From: an uncultured Eubacteriales bacterium
GTDB lineage: Bacteria; Bacillota; Clostridia; TANB77; CAG-508
DNA length: 64,000 nt
Reading direction: 5' to 3'
Assembly: GCA_949289635.1 (NCBI GenBank)
Contig: CASEOS010000004.1
Span: 82,179 to 146,178, forward strand
A program made the position numbers and the translations under genes. The notes beneath the pieces were generated by a model. It was not told the origin of the DNA, made no database searches, and saw nothing but the letters and a program-made list of their open reading frames with translations. This document shows positions 36,608 through 45,228 of the stretch, in pieces. Position 1 is the first letter of the stretch. Each line of letters opens with the position of its first letter.

Positions 36608-36845
36608 TATATTAGAAAAATCAGAAATTGATATATAGAATAAGTTTAAAAGTAGTAACAAGTAGTATGTGTGTGCAAATCTATCATATTTATCAATCCT
36701 TTCTAAATAATTATCAAAGAAATTATATTGTACATAAAGAAAAAAGGAAATATAAATAGTAACAAAAAAATAATCCTTTCATATGTACATATAAAAAATT
36801 GTAATAGAAGATAGATATAATTTGTGTTTTTTAAGGTAAAATTAT
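36608..36845. other. A+T-rich intergenic stretch
   Basis: Nothing recognisable: no frame of useful length, no repeat. Two short T-runs and poly-A tracts only. Confidence 0.5.
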
Positions 36846-36881
36846 AAGTATTAGCGAGTGTAAATGCTAATGCTTATTTTT
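36846..36881 (+). terminator. Terminator between the cassette and rhuM
   Basis: AAGTATTAGC (36846-36855) pairs with GCTAATGCTT (36866-36875), with one G-U, then a T-run. Confidence 0.7.
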
Positions 36882-36917
36882 ATAGAAAAAAATTTCCAAT
36901 AAGTGGGTGTAAACTGA

Positions 36918-36946
36918 TTGACAAAAGAACAAAAGTTTGATAATAT
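36918..36946 (+). promoter_or_regulatory. Promoter of the rhuM gene
   Basis: TTGACA (36918-36923), 17-bp spacer, TAATAT (36941-36946). Confidence 0.75.
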
Positions 36947-37005
36947 ATAACAAAAAATGAGATAATTTTAACTATTAAAAATTTCAATAAAAGGAGGAAT
37001 TTTAT

Positions 37006-38043
37006 TTGAATAATAATACAATTGATGATAATTTAATTGGAAATGAAAATAATATTGTATTTTATACGGATGAAGAAAATAATGTTAATGTTGAAGTTAT
37101 TTTACACAATGAAAATGTTTGGCTAAATATTGATTCTTTAACAAAATTATTTAAAATTGATAGAACAGGTATAACAAGGCATATAAATAATATTTATAAA
37201 GATGAGGAATTAGAAGAAAACTCAACTTGTGCAAAAATTGCACAAGTTCAAAAAGAAGGTGGGAGAAGCGTTACAAGAAATATTTCTTATTATAATTTAG
37301 ATATGATAATATCAATAGGATTTAGAGTAAATTCGAAACCAGCTATTAAATTTAGAACATGGGCAAATAAGATTATCAAAGAATATATGATTAAAGGATT
37401 TACATTAAATGACGACAGATTTATCAATGGTAATAAATTTGATACTAGATATTTTGATGAATTATTGGAACGCATAAAAACTATTAGAGTAAGTGAAAGA
37501 ATGTCTTACCAAAAGATTATGGATTTATTTATAGCAACAGCAGTTGATTATAATAAAGATTCAGAAGAAGCATATACTTTTTTCAAAATTGTACAAAACA
37601 AGTTACATTATGCTATAACAGGAAAAACTGCTGCCGAATTAATTTTTGAAAGAGTAGATTCAAAGAAAGATCATATGGGACTCACTTCATGGAAGAACTC
37701 ACCAGATGGACTAATTTATAAATATGATGTAGGCATTGCTAAGAATTATTTACAAAAAGAAGAAATAGAAAAATTAAATGATTTAACTAATTTATTTTTA
37801 GATGTAGCAGAAACAGAAGCAAAAGAGCAGAAAACTATGACAATGAATGAGTGGATAGAAGTTGCGGATGATTTATTAAAGTATAGAAAGAAAAATATTT
37901 TAAAAAATGCAGGGAAAATATCACATAAACAGGCAATTGAAAAAGCAAATGAAGAATATGAAAAATTTAGAATAAAACAAGATAAAGAATATATTTCTAG
38001 TATGGATCAAATGCTTAATAAATATTTAAAAGAAAATAAATAA
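37006..38043 (+). CDS. RhuM-family protein
   Basis: The TTG start at 37006 is set by AAGGAGG at 36991-36997. The 345-residue protein belongs to the RhuM family (first described on a Salmonella pathogenicity island). Visible hallmarks are VWLNIDSLTKLFKIDRTGITRHINNIYKDEEL, the GGRSVTRNISYYNLDMIISIGFRVNS stretch with a Bro/KilA-N-like feel, FRTWANKIIKEYMIKGF and a C-terminal region TGKTAAELIFERVDS with HMGLTSW. The biochemical role is unsettled. The family is common on genomic islands and beside restriction systems, in line with an accessory setting here. Confidence 0.85.
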   Translation: MNNNTIDDNLIGNENNIVFYTDEENNVNVEVILHNENVWLNIDSLTKLFKIDRTGITRHINNIYKDEELEENSTCAKIAQVQKEGGRSVTRNISYYNLDMIISIGFRVNSKPAIKFRTWANKIIKEYMIKGFTLNDDRFINGNKFDTRYFDELLERIKTIRVSERMSYQKIMDLFIATAVDYNKDSEEAYTFFKIVQNKLHYAITGKTAAELIFERVDSKKDHMGLTSWKNSPDGLIYKYDVGIAKNYLQKEEIEKLNDLTNLFLDVAETEAKEQKTMTMNEWIEVADDLLKYRKKNILKNAGKISHKQAIEKANEEYEKFRIKQDKEYISSMDQMLNKYLKENK

Positions 38044-38133
38044 TGCAATTGTTTATTGTAATTAATTAGAGATTGGATAAATGTGAATCAATTTTTTATG
38101 TGTTTTACACCAATGTAGAAGAATTATTGATGA

Positions 38134-38159
38134 CGATTTTGCTGAGGTCAGCAAAATCG
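38134..38159. repeat. Perfect inverted repeat, 2-nt loop
   Basis: CGATTTTGCTGA (38134-38145) and TCAGCAAAATCG (38148-38159) are perfect complements. It lies 22 bp before the glucan-synthase remnant and has no T-run, so it is not an obvious terminator. It may mark a rearrangement end. Confidence 0.7.
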
Positions 38160-38181
38160 GTGAAGCAAGAGTAACACAGAA

Positions 38182-38268
38182 AAAGTATTATTAAATGGAG
38201 AAAAAGTGGAAAATAAGATTAAATTAGATGGAAATAATAAAGTGTATAATATTGAAGTAGTTATGTAG
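38182..38268 (+). pseudogene. Remnant of a second glucan synthase gene (3' end only)
   Basis: The frame KVLLNGEKVENKIKLDGNN followed by KVYNIEVVM and TAG matches the last 28 residues of the glucan synthase at 23819-32029 with five substitutions; the nucleotide match is about 86 percent by eye and continues a few bases past the stop. No start codon or upstream domain remains. It indicates a former tandem paralogue, or a fragment duplication, on the far side of the cassette and rhuM. Confidence 0.8.
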
Positions 38269-38276
38269 AAAATAAT

Positions 38277-38319
38277 GAAAAAAGAAAACAGCGTTTTTAA
38301 AATTCTGTTTTCTTTTTTT
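38277..38319. terminator. Bidirectional terminator
   Basis: GAAAAAAGAAAACAG (38277-38291) pairs with CTGTTTTCTTTTTT (38305-38318) between the remnant and the reverse-strand Sel1 gene. Confidence 0.8.
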
Positions 38320-38325
38320 GGGATT

Positions 38326-39873
38326 TTAGTTAGGTAATTCAATATGTGTTACATTTCTATGAAGATTTTTTAATTTTGTATTGATTCTTAGAGCAATTTC
38401 TGAAGTATACTTAGGATGTTTTTCAATCTGGTCAATATAGAATTGTAATTTTTCAAAATATAAATGAGATTGTTGATTGCTAGATACATATAATTCATAA
38501 TACAAATAAATTAATTCTTCCAAAGCTTCTATTAACGCAGGAGATATATCTTGTAGTAATTCAATTGCTTTATCTGTATTTTTTTCAACACCAATTTCTA
38601 AACAGCCATGTTTATAAAAATATTTTGCTAAGTTATATTTAGCCCATGGACATAAAGTGAATTTTGGAGATTCGGTAGCAATTGCATAATAGTCAAAAGC
38701 TTTTTTTAAATCTTTTGTATGTAATTTTCCAGTTCTATAAAATTCACCGACTTTATTACAAGCCCAACTTTCACCAGCATTGGCAGATAATAAGTAATAG
38801 TCAAAGGCTGTTTTATCATTTTGTTCATTTTCATAAATCATTCCTAAATTATTATAAGCATAGATATTTCCCATTGAAGCAGCTTTTTTAAACATTTCAA
38901 CAGCTTTTTTCTTGTTCTTTTCTATATGAGGAATGTCTCCATGTAACATCATTAGTCCAATACTATTCAAGGCATTAGAACATTTTAATTTTCTAGCTCT
39001 ATTAAAATATTGAAAGGCTAAAAATAAATCTCTTTTGGATTTTGTTCCAATATGACCTTTGTAATATAAATATCCAATTGCCCAGTTAGCAACAGGATGA
39101 TTATATTTAGCAGCAATTTTATAATATTCATAAGCTTTTTCATATCTAGCTTTTCCTGTGATAATGCCATAACATTCCATAGAAGCAATTTCAAAACAAG
39201 CAAAAGGGTTATTTTTTTTCGTTAATTCTTTAATTCCTCTAATAGACCAAATGCCTGAGTTTAGTTGTATTTTAATAAAATCTTGTATATCACTAACAGA
39301 AATATTGGTGTCATAAATATTTTTTTCAATGACATCATTTAAAGATTCCTCTAAATAGATAGGTTGTTTTTTTTCTAATATAACATAAAATAGTACCTGA
39401 GCAATAAAATCATATAAATGATTTTCATATAAGTACTTATATAAGGTATTAGATAATAACATACTAACATCAGAATCATTTTTACTAATAGAATACAATT
39501 TTGTACATATATGTTTTAATCTAGTATTTTTGTTGATATCTTGGATAGTTATATTAGGATTATTAAATTCTTCATCTCCCAATAAAGCTAATATTTTAGA
39601 AATAATAGGAACCAATATTTCATGATTAGTCTCAAAATCGTTTTTTATTCTCATAAAATCATTTTTGTAAATGGGATGAATAGCTCTTAATCCTGTACAA
39701 TAATTGTTTACTGTACTATCTGCGATATTATCTGTATTAAAAATAATAGAAAATAAATCAGATTGCCAAAAGGTATGTATATGATTGGACTGTTCTTTCA
39801 CAATTCTGAAAAAATTTCCAAAAGATAAATATTGATTATTTACATTTAATCTGATAAATCCTTTTTTAGCCAT
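38326..39873 (-). CDS. Sel1-like repeat protein
   Basis: The 515-residue protein has an unassigned N-terminal region (1 to about 220) and then about six Sel1-type TPR-like repeats (about 235-420). Examples are YEKAYEYYKIAAKYNHPVANWAIGYLYYKG, AVEMFKKAASMGNIYAYNNLGMIYE and KTAFDYYLLSANAGESWACNKVGEFY. The repeats form a solenoid used for protein contacts. No signal peptide or membrane segment is seen, so it is probably a cytoplasmic adaptor. SD GGGGG lies before the ATG. The N-terminal region may be an effector or sensor part; I cannot place it. Confidence 0.8.
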   Translation of the reverse strand: MAKKGFIRLNVNNQYLSFGNFFRIVKEQSNHIHTFWQSDLFSIIFNTDNIADSTVNNYCTGLRAIHPIYKNDFMRIKNDFETNHEILVPIISKILALLGDEEFNNPNITIQDINKNTRLKHICTKLYSISKNDSDVSMLLSNTLYKYLYENHLYDFIAQVLFYVILEKKQPIYLEESLNDVIEKNIYDTNISVSDIQDFIKIQLNSGIWSIRGIKELTKKNNPFACFEIASMECYGIITGKARYEKAYEYYKIAAKYNHPVANWAIGYLYYKGHIGTKSKRDLFLAFQYFNRARKLKCSNALNSIGLMMLHGDIPHIEKNKKKAVEMFKKAASMGNIYAYNNLGMIYENEQNDKTAFDYYLLSANAGESWACNKVGEFYRTGKLHTKDLKKAFDYYAIATESPKFTLCPWAKYNLAKYFYKHGCLEIGVEKNTDKAIELLQDISPALIEALEELIYLYYELYVSSNQQSHLYFEKLQFYIDQIEKHPKYTSEIALRINTKLKNLHRNVTHIELPN

Positions 39874-39980
39874 ATGAATCTAACCCCCATGATTTTATTA
39901 TAAAACAGAATGTTCATTTCGTCAATAAAAAAACGTGAAAATGTCGTGAAAAGCAAAAGAATAAAGTGAAAATAAGTGAG

Positions 39981-40008
39981 TTGATAAAAAGTAAATAATG
40001 CATATAAT
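39981..40008 (+). promoter_or_regulatory. Promoter of the hydrolase-murF-ddl cluster
   Basis: TTGATA (39981-39986), 16-bp spacer, TATAAT (40003-40008). Confidence 0.75.
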
Positions 40009-40067
40009 ATAAAAAGGTAATTTTATGAGGAAAGTGGTGAGGTAAAATACAAACAATTATCAATAAA

Positions 40068-40826
40068 TTGAACATTCATTATATCGAAAAAGGAAAGGGA
40101 AAACCAGTTTTAATTCTCCCTGGTTGGGGAACAACAATAGAGGTTTATATGGCTATGATAAATTCTATTGCAGAATACAGAAAAGTATATTGTTTAGATA
40201 TGCCGGGATTTGGAAAATCTGAAGAACCAAAAATAGCATGGGATTTAAATGACTATATAGAGTTTATTATAAAATTTATAGAAAGCCAGCAAATAAAAGA
40301 ATTAGATATTATAGGACATTCTAATGGTGGAAGAATCAGCATCAAACTGTTAAATCAGAAAAATTTGCATTTTAAAGTTAATAAATTAATATTAATCGGA
40401 AGTGCAGGAATTGTTCATAAAATAAGTTTTACGAAAAGAATGCGTGTAAAACTTTTTAAAATAGGAAAAAAAATTGTACAGACAAAAATAATAAAGAAAA
40501 AATATCCAGATTTATTAGATAAATTAAAAAGTAGGTTTGGGTCAGAAGATTACCGAAATGCATCCCCTGTTATGCAACAATCCCTAGTAAAATTAATTCA
40601 TGAAGATTTAAAAGAGGAACTCCCTAACATTCAAGTACCAACTTTGTTATTATGGGGAACAGCAGATATGGAAACACCAATTGAAGATGCAGAACTTATG
40701 GAAAAGGTAATTCCAGATGCAGGATTGGTAAAATTTGAAAATGCTTCTCATTATGTATTTTTAGAAAAAATGGGGCAAATTCATAGAATCATTAAGACAT
40801 TTTTACAGGGAGGAGAGAATAAATGA
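40068..40826 (+). CDS. Alpha/beta-fold hydrolase
   Basis: The 252-residue cytoplasmic hydrolase has the nucleophile elbow GHSNGG (S85), the oxyanion stretch LPGWGTT, an acid in WGTADMETP and the histidine in NASHYVFLEK. The start is uncertain. TTG at 40068 has no SD, while the only good SD (GTGAGGT, 40037-40043) points to an ATA codon at 40047, giving seven more residues that fit the family N-terminus. It overlaps the MurF-like gene by 4 bp, so its product probably acts on a wall precursor or accompanies its synthesis; the substrate is unknown. Confidence 0.85.
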   Translation: MNIHYIEKGKGKPVLILPGWGTTIEVYMAMINSIAEYRKVYCLDMPGFGKSEEPKIAWDLNDYIEFIIKFIESQQIKELDIIGHSNGGRISIKLLNQKNLHFKVNKLILIGSAGIVHKISFTKRMRVKLFKIGKKIVQTKIIKKKYPDLLDKLKSRFGSEDYRNASPVMQQSLVKLIHEDLKEELPNIQVPTLLLWGTADMETPIEDAELMEKVIPDAGLVKFENASHYVFLEKMGQIHRIIKTFLQGGENK

Positions 40827-42376
40827 AAAGTATCATCATAATAGAATATAGTATGAATTTAATTTCCTTATTAGTTTTCTATATGCATATGTTTCAATTA
40901 AATTCTTATTTTCTCAGAAAACACATGCATTGGATGAAGAAGAATATAAAAAAAATAATGATACAATTAGGTTTTATCTTTATTTCACTAATACTATTAT
41001 GTGTAAATCATTTAATCAGTATGATAAGTGTAATCATTGTTTTGGCATTATCTATCATTTACAATATGCCAAAACAAAAAGCCAAAGTACCTTTTCAGTT
41101 AACCAATAGAGTAAAAAGAATGTTTTTAACAGAAGGAATATTGATTGGTATAGTTATATGGTTAGGAGGCATAGATACCTATTTGTATATAAAATTAGGT
41201 ATTTTGAACATATTTTCTAGCGTTCTATGTATAATAGTAAACGCTATCAATATGCCAATAGAATATTTTGGAAAGCAAAGATATATAAAACAAGCCCAAA
41301 AAATATTAGATGAAATGCCTGATTTACTTGTGATAGGAGTGACAGGGAGTTATGGGAAAACAAGTGTGAAAAATTTTCTATATAAAATTTTATCTACGAA
41401 ATATGAGGTATTAAAAACACCTAAAAATTTTAATACAACTATGGGTGTAGTAAAAACAATCAGAGAAAAATTAAAACCAACACACCAAATTTTTATATGT
41501 GAAATGGGTGCTACAAAACCAGGAGATATCAAGGAAATATGTAATATTGTAAAACCCAAAATGGGAATCATTACTTCCATAGGTCCACAACATTTAGAAA
41601 GTTTTAAAACTATTAAAAATGTTATTAAAGCAAAATTCGAATTAGCTGATAGTGTAAAAGAAAATCATGGCGTTATGTTTTTGAATGGGAATGATACCAA
41701 CATAGTGAATGCTATTCAAGATAAAACAGACATAAATAGCATAATATATGGAGTGGAAAAAAAGGAGTTTAACTATAATGCTTATGATTTAAAATCTTCT
41801 TTAAAAGGTTTAACTTTTAAAATACAAGATGAAAATAGAGAAGAGATAGAGTTAAAAACAAAATTGATAGGAAAACATAATGTGATGAATATTACTGCTG
41901 CAATGGCAATAGGAAATTATTTAGGAATACCTATAAAAAACATGAAAGCAAGCATCAGAGAAATTCAAAGTGTAGAACATAGATTGCAATTAATTCCTCA
42001 TGGGAATTTGACCATTATTGATGATTCTTATAATGCCAATCCTATAAGCTCTAAGCTAGCATTAGAAACTTTGGCAGAATTTGATGGAATCAAAATCGTT
42101 GTAACGCCAGGATTAATTGAACTAGGAGAAAAAGAAAAAAAATATAATTTTGAATTTGGCCAATATATAACAGAAGTATGTGATTACATCTTTTTAGTAG
42201 GAGAAGATCATTCTAAAGAAGTTTTGGAAGGCATTCATTCTAGAAAATTTAATAAGAAAAAAATTTTTGTGGTCCGTACGCCAGAAGAAGCAGTAAAAAA
42301 AGCTAATAAATATGCTGTCAAAGACAGAGTGATAGTGTTATTAGAGAATGATTTACCAGATAATTATAATGTGTAA
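40823..42376 (+). CDS. murF: Membrane-anchored MurF-like ligase
   Basis: MurF adds D-Ala-D-Ala to UDP-MurNAc-tripeptide. The 517-residue product has about four N-terminal hydrophobic segments (1 to about 140), unusual for MurF, then the Mur-ligase core: ATP loop GVTGSYGKTSVKN (about 173), CEMGATKPGDIKEICNIVKP, NGNDTN, KLIGKHNVMNITAAMAI and HRLQLIPHGNLTIIDDSYNANP. The last motif is MurF-typical. It overlaps the hydrolase gene (ATGA) and is followed by a D-Ala ligase. The dcw cluster at 45-55 kb lacks murF, so this may be the only copy, tethered to the membrane. SD GGGAGGAG. Confidence 0.85.
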   Translation: MKSIIIIEYSMNLISLLVFYMHMFQLNSYFLRKHMHWMKKNIKKIMIQLGFIFISLILLCVNHLISMISVIIVLALSIIYNMPKQKAKVPFQLTNRVKRMFLTEGILIGIVIWLGGIDTYLYIKLGILNIFSSVLCIIVNAINMPIEYFGKQRYIKQAQKILDEMPDLLVIGVTGSYGKTSVKNFLYKILSTKYEVLKTPKNFNTTMGVVKTIREKLKPTHQIFICEMGATKPGDIKEICNIVKPKMGIITSIGPQHLESFKTIKNVIKAKFELADSVKENHGVMFLNGNDTNIVNAIQDKTDINSIIYGVEKKEFNYNAYDLKSSLKGLTFKIQDENREEIELKTKLIGKHNVMNITAAMAIGNYLGIPIKNMKASIREIQSVEHRLQLIPHGNLTIIDDSYNANPISSKLALETLAEFDGIKIVVTPGLIELGEKEKKYNFEFGQYITEVCDYIFLVGEDHSKEVLEGIHSRKFNKKKIFVVRTPEEAVKKANKYAVKDRVIVLLENDLPDNYNV

Positions 42377-42456
42377 GGAAAAAAGTTTTTATATATTAAG
42401 GTAAAAGCTAAATTTTTATTACACTAAATAGAAATATAAGAAAGGAATGATAAAAT

Positions 42457-43665
42457 ATGAAAATTAAAGTAGGTGTGTTTTTTGGTGGAAAATCTGTAGA
42501 ACATGAGGTATCTATTATCACAGCACTTCAAGCAATAGAAAATATGAACAAGGAAAAATATGATGTTATACCAATCTATATTGCTAAAGATAATAAAATG
42601 TATTGTGGAAATAGTATAGGAGACATTAAAAAATATACAAACCTTAAAGAATTGTTAAAAAATAGTACGCAGGTAACATTGGTGCAAAAGGGAGAAAAAG
42701 TGGCAATCATAAGAAGTGAAAAGAAATTTTATGAAAAAGAAGTATATGACTATATTGATATTGCTTTTCCAATTGTGCATGGAACTAATGTAGAAGATGG
42801 AACAATTCAAGGATATTTAAAAATGTTTAATATACCATTTGTAGGATGTGATGTTATTTCTTCTGCAATCGGAATGGATAAATATGTTTGTAAATGTATT
42901 TTAAAGGAAAATGGTTTACCAGTATTAGACTGTAAATGTTTTTCTAAGAAAGCATATAATGATGACAGCAAAAAAGTGATAGAAGAAATCGAAAATGCTA
43001 TACCATACCCAGTAATTGTAAAACCAATTAATTTAGGTTCTAGTGTAGGAATCAGTATTGCAAATGACCAAGAGGAATTGCAAGAAGCAATAGAAGAAGC
43101 TTTTACATATGCCAAAAAGATACTAGTAGAAAAAGCAATTAAAAATTTAAAAGAAGTCAATTGTTCTGTATTAGGAGATTATGAAGAAACAATGTCATCA
43201 GAATGTGAAGAACCAATCAAAACAGATGAAATATTAAGTTATCAAGATAAATATATTTCTGGTGGTAAAAAAATGGGAGGAAAATTAGAAGGAAGTAAAA
43301 CCTCAATGAATGCAGGGGTTTTAAAATTACCAGCAGATATTAGTAAAGACACAAAGGAAAAAATACAAATTTTAGCGAAAAAAGTGTTTCATGTTTTAGG
43401 ATGTACAGGTGTTATTCGAATTGATTTTATGATTGATCAAGATACAAATAAAATCTATGTAAATGAAGTAAATACTATTCCTGGTTGTTTATCATTCCAT
43501 TTATGGAGAGAAACCAATATAAGTTATACAGATTTAATTGATAAATTAATAGAATTAAGTTTAAAGAGAAACCGTGAAGAAGGAGAGATTACTTATTCTT
43601 TTGAAACAAATATTTTGGAAGGATATCAGCTAAATGGGAGTAAAGGGGCAAAAAATATAAAATAA
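42457..43665 (+). CDS. ddl: D-alanine--D-alanine ligase family protein
   Basis: The 402-residue ATP-grasp enzyme has the N-terminal VFFGGKSVEHEVSIITA, the HGTNVEDGTIQGYLKM loop, ATP-site VKPINLGSSVGI and the metal-binding end VIRIDFMIDQDTNKIYVNEVNTIPG. The omega-loop region LSYQDKYI keeps the Lys-Tyr of D-Ala-D-Ala enzymes, arguing against a D-lactate (VanA-type) product; D-Ser cannot be excluded. It is longer than usual (about 300-370), with an insertion in the middle (YEETMSSECEEPIKTD) and a short tail. It lies with the MurF-like gene, whose substrate it would make. Confidence 0.9.
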   Translation: MKIKVGVFFGGKSVEHEVSIITALQAIENMNKEKYDVIPIYIAKDNKMYCGNSIGDIKKYTNLKELLKNSTQVTLVQKGEKVAIIRSEKKFYEKEVYDYIDIAFPIVHGTNVEDGTIQGYLKMFNIPFVGCDVISSAIGMDKYVCKCILKENGLPVLDCKCFSKKAYNDDSKKVIEEIENAIPYPVIVKPINLGSSVGISIANDQEELQEAIEEAFTYAKKILVEKAIKNLKEVNCSVLGDYEETMSSECEEPIKTDEILSYQDKYISGGKKMGGKLEGSKTSMNAGVLKLPADISKDTKEKIQILAKKVFHVLGCTGVIRIDFMIDQDTNKIYVNEVNTIPGCLSFHLWRETNISYTDLIDKLIELSLKRNREEGEITYSFETNILEGYQLNGSKGAKNIK

Positions 43666-43757
43666 TGGAGGAGATTTATCAGAAGAATAAAATTGTCACA
43701 AAAAAATAATTCTCTCATATATATAGTAATAAAAGCGATAAAGGGAGGATTATGTTT

Positions 43758-44438
43758 ATGGCAAAAATATTAGTGTTTAACAATGACACAGATAGAATGG
43801 AAACTTATTACAGAAATGAAGCTGACCCAATGCCATATAATACAAATGGAACATTAAGAGTAAGAGAATTTAGAGGTTCGAGCAAAAGTAATATATTATG
43901 GACAACAAAAAGAACAATGCAAAGTTGGAATAGTCAAAGATATATATTTGGAGGACCAATACCAGTAGGATTTGCTTTTAAAAGACCATATGAAGGTGGA
44001 CATGGAAATCAAAGTCAACATTATGCAGGAGTAGCCTTTGATGTTGGGCAAACTTTGTCGGCAGAAAGAAGAAGAGTACTTTGGAATAGTGCGAACAATT
44101 CAGGAGTATGGACATATGTAGAGCCAATTTCATTAACACCAACATGGGTACATTTTGACAAACGTTTTGGGTCTCCTGCTTGTAGTACAGGAGGTTTTCC
44201 ACAATTAAAAAGAGGAAGTTTAAGCAACTATGTATTAATTGCACAAGATGATTTAAATACTTTAGGATATCGTACCAATGGATTAGATGGCATATTTGGT
44301 TCGGCAACACAAAATGCTGTCAGAGAATATCAACGAACAAGAGGATTGGCTGTTGATGGAATTGTTGGTTGTAATACATGGCGTGCACTTCAAGAAGAAG
44401 TAGTGGGAACAGGAGCAACCAGTACTACGATTAATTAA
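43758..44438 (+). CDS. M15 (VanY-like) D,D-carboxypeptidase with peptidoglycan-binding domain
   Basis: The 226-residue protein has an N-terminal peptidase M15-type domain: SQHYAGVAFDVGQ carries the zinc His and Asp, and the second part YVEPISLTPTWVHFDKR supplies Glu and His. A C-terminal PG_binding_1 domain follows (about 155-215): LIAQDDLNTLGYRTNGLDGIFGSATQNAVREYQRTRGLAVDGIVG. No signal peptide is visible, which is odd for a wall enzyme. The ATG at 43758 suits SD GGGAGG better than the ATG at 43752. It probably trims D-Ala from stem peptides, fitting the cluster. Confidence 0.82.
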   Translation: MAKILVFNNDTDRMETYYRNEADPMPYNTNGTLRVREFRGSSKSNILWTTKRTMQSWNSQRYIFGGPIPVGFAFKRPYEGGHGNQSQHYAGVAFDVGQTLSAERRRVLWNSANNSGVWTYVEPISLTPTWVHFDKRFGSPACSTGGFPQLKRGSLSNYVLIAQDDLNTLGYRTNGLDGIFGSATQNAVREYQRTRGLAVDGIVGCNTWRALQEEVVGTGATSTTIN

Positions 44439-44443
44439 AAAAG

Positions 44444-44587
44444 TGTCCAATTGGGGACGTTTCCGGGTAGGGCAATTTGGGACAATTAGGGACGTTTCTG
44501 TTTGGACATTTTTTTATATATTGGCTAAAAAATAACTTTATAAAAAAATGTCCAAACAGAAACGTCCCTAATTGTCCCAATTGTCCC
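44444..44587. repeat. REPIN-like inverted pair B (variant)
   Basis: The segment from about 44471 to 44518 is nearly complementary to 44536-44587, with cores GGGACAATTAGGGACG and its reverse. An extra hairpin copy (GTCCAATT...AATTTGGGAC around GGGGACGTTTCC) lies at 44444-44483. The core is GGGACGTTTC rather than GGGGACGG. It fills the gap between the convergent M15 and XRE genes and can terminate both. Confidence 0.85.
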
Positions 44588-44592
44588 AAAGA

Positions 44593-44973
44593 TTAAGCAT
44601 CTTTATAATTACCACTTTTTTCTTCTTGCATTTTCACAAGTTGTGTTGTCAATAAATAAACAACTTCTTTATTATAATTATTCAATTTTAAATAAGCTTC
44701 TAAAAACTTATCATCTACTAAATCGTTCAAAGAGGAAGCTTGATTGTCTATTAAATCATCAAAAAGAAAATTAGAACTAATATTTAGTGCTTTACAAAGA
44801 TTAATGATAGTTGTAGCACTTCCAAAAGCAATACCTCTTTCTAATTGACTAATATATCTGGTTGATAAAGAAAGTTTTTCTGCCAATTTTTCTTGTGTAT
44901 AATTTGTTCTAGATCTAGCTAATTTGATTTTTCTACCAATATTTTTTCTTAAATATTTTTCATTACTATCCAT
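44593..44973 (-). CDS. XRE-family transcriptional regulator
   Basis: The 126-residue protein has an N-terminal Cro/C1 helix-turn-helix (about 10-66): IGRKIKLARSRTNYTQEKLAEKLSLSTRYISQLERG. The C-terminal helical part (about 75-126) could dimerise. No ligand domain is recognised. SD GGAGGA precedes the ATG. It is divergent from mraZ across a 255-bp gap, so it might control itself or the wall clusters on either side, but there is no site evidence for that. Confidence 0.88.
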   Translation of the reverse strand: MDSNEKYLRKNIGRKIKLARSRTNYTQEKLAEKLSLSTRYISQLERGIAFGSATTIINLCKALNISSNFLFDDLIDNQASSLNDLVDDKFLEAYLKLNNYNKEVVYLLTTQLVKMQEEKSGNYKDA

Positions 44974-45139
44974 AGACTTTCCTCCATACTCATTTGTATA
45001 AAAAGTATATCAATTAGAAAAATAAAATAGAACGAACTCATAATTAGAGAAAAATAATAGCTAAGAACTAATTATTCATAAAAGATAAAAGAAAACAAAT
45101 CAAAAAATAAAAAAATCTAAAAAAAATTTAAAAAAACTA

Positions 45140-45168
45140 TTGCAAAATCAGAAAAGTTATATTAGAAT
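45140..45168 (+). promoter_or_regulatory. Promoter of the mraZ operon
   Basis: TTGCAA (45140-45145), 17-bp spacer, TAGAAT (45163-45168), just upstream of the AAGTGG repeats. Confidence 0.75.
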
Positions 45169-45175
45169 TTAGGTG

Positions 45176-45201
45176 AAGTGGAGAGAAGTGGTACAAAGTG
45201 G
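45176..45201 (+). promoter_or_regulatory. MraZ operator: three AAGTGG repeats at 10-bp spacing
   Basis: AAGTGG occurs at 45176, 45186 and 45196, exactly one helical turn apart, with a degenerate AGGTGG in phase at 45216. MraZ is known to bind direct GTGG/TGGG-type repeats of 10-bp period upstream of its own gene. The position right after the -10 suits autorepression. Confidence 0.85.
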
Positions 45202-45228
45202 TGAAAAAGGAAATGAGGTGGAAGACCA

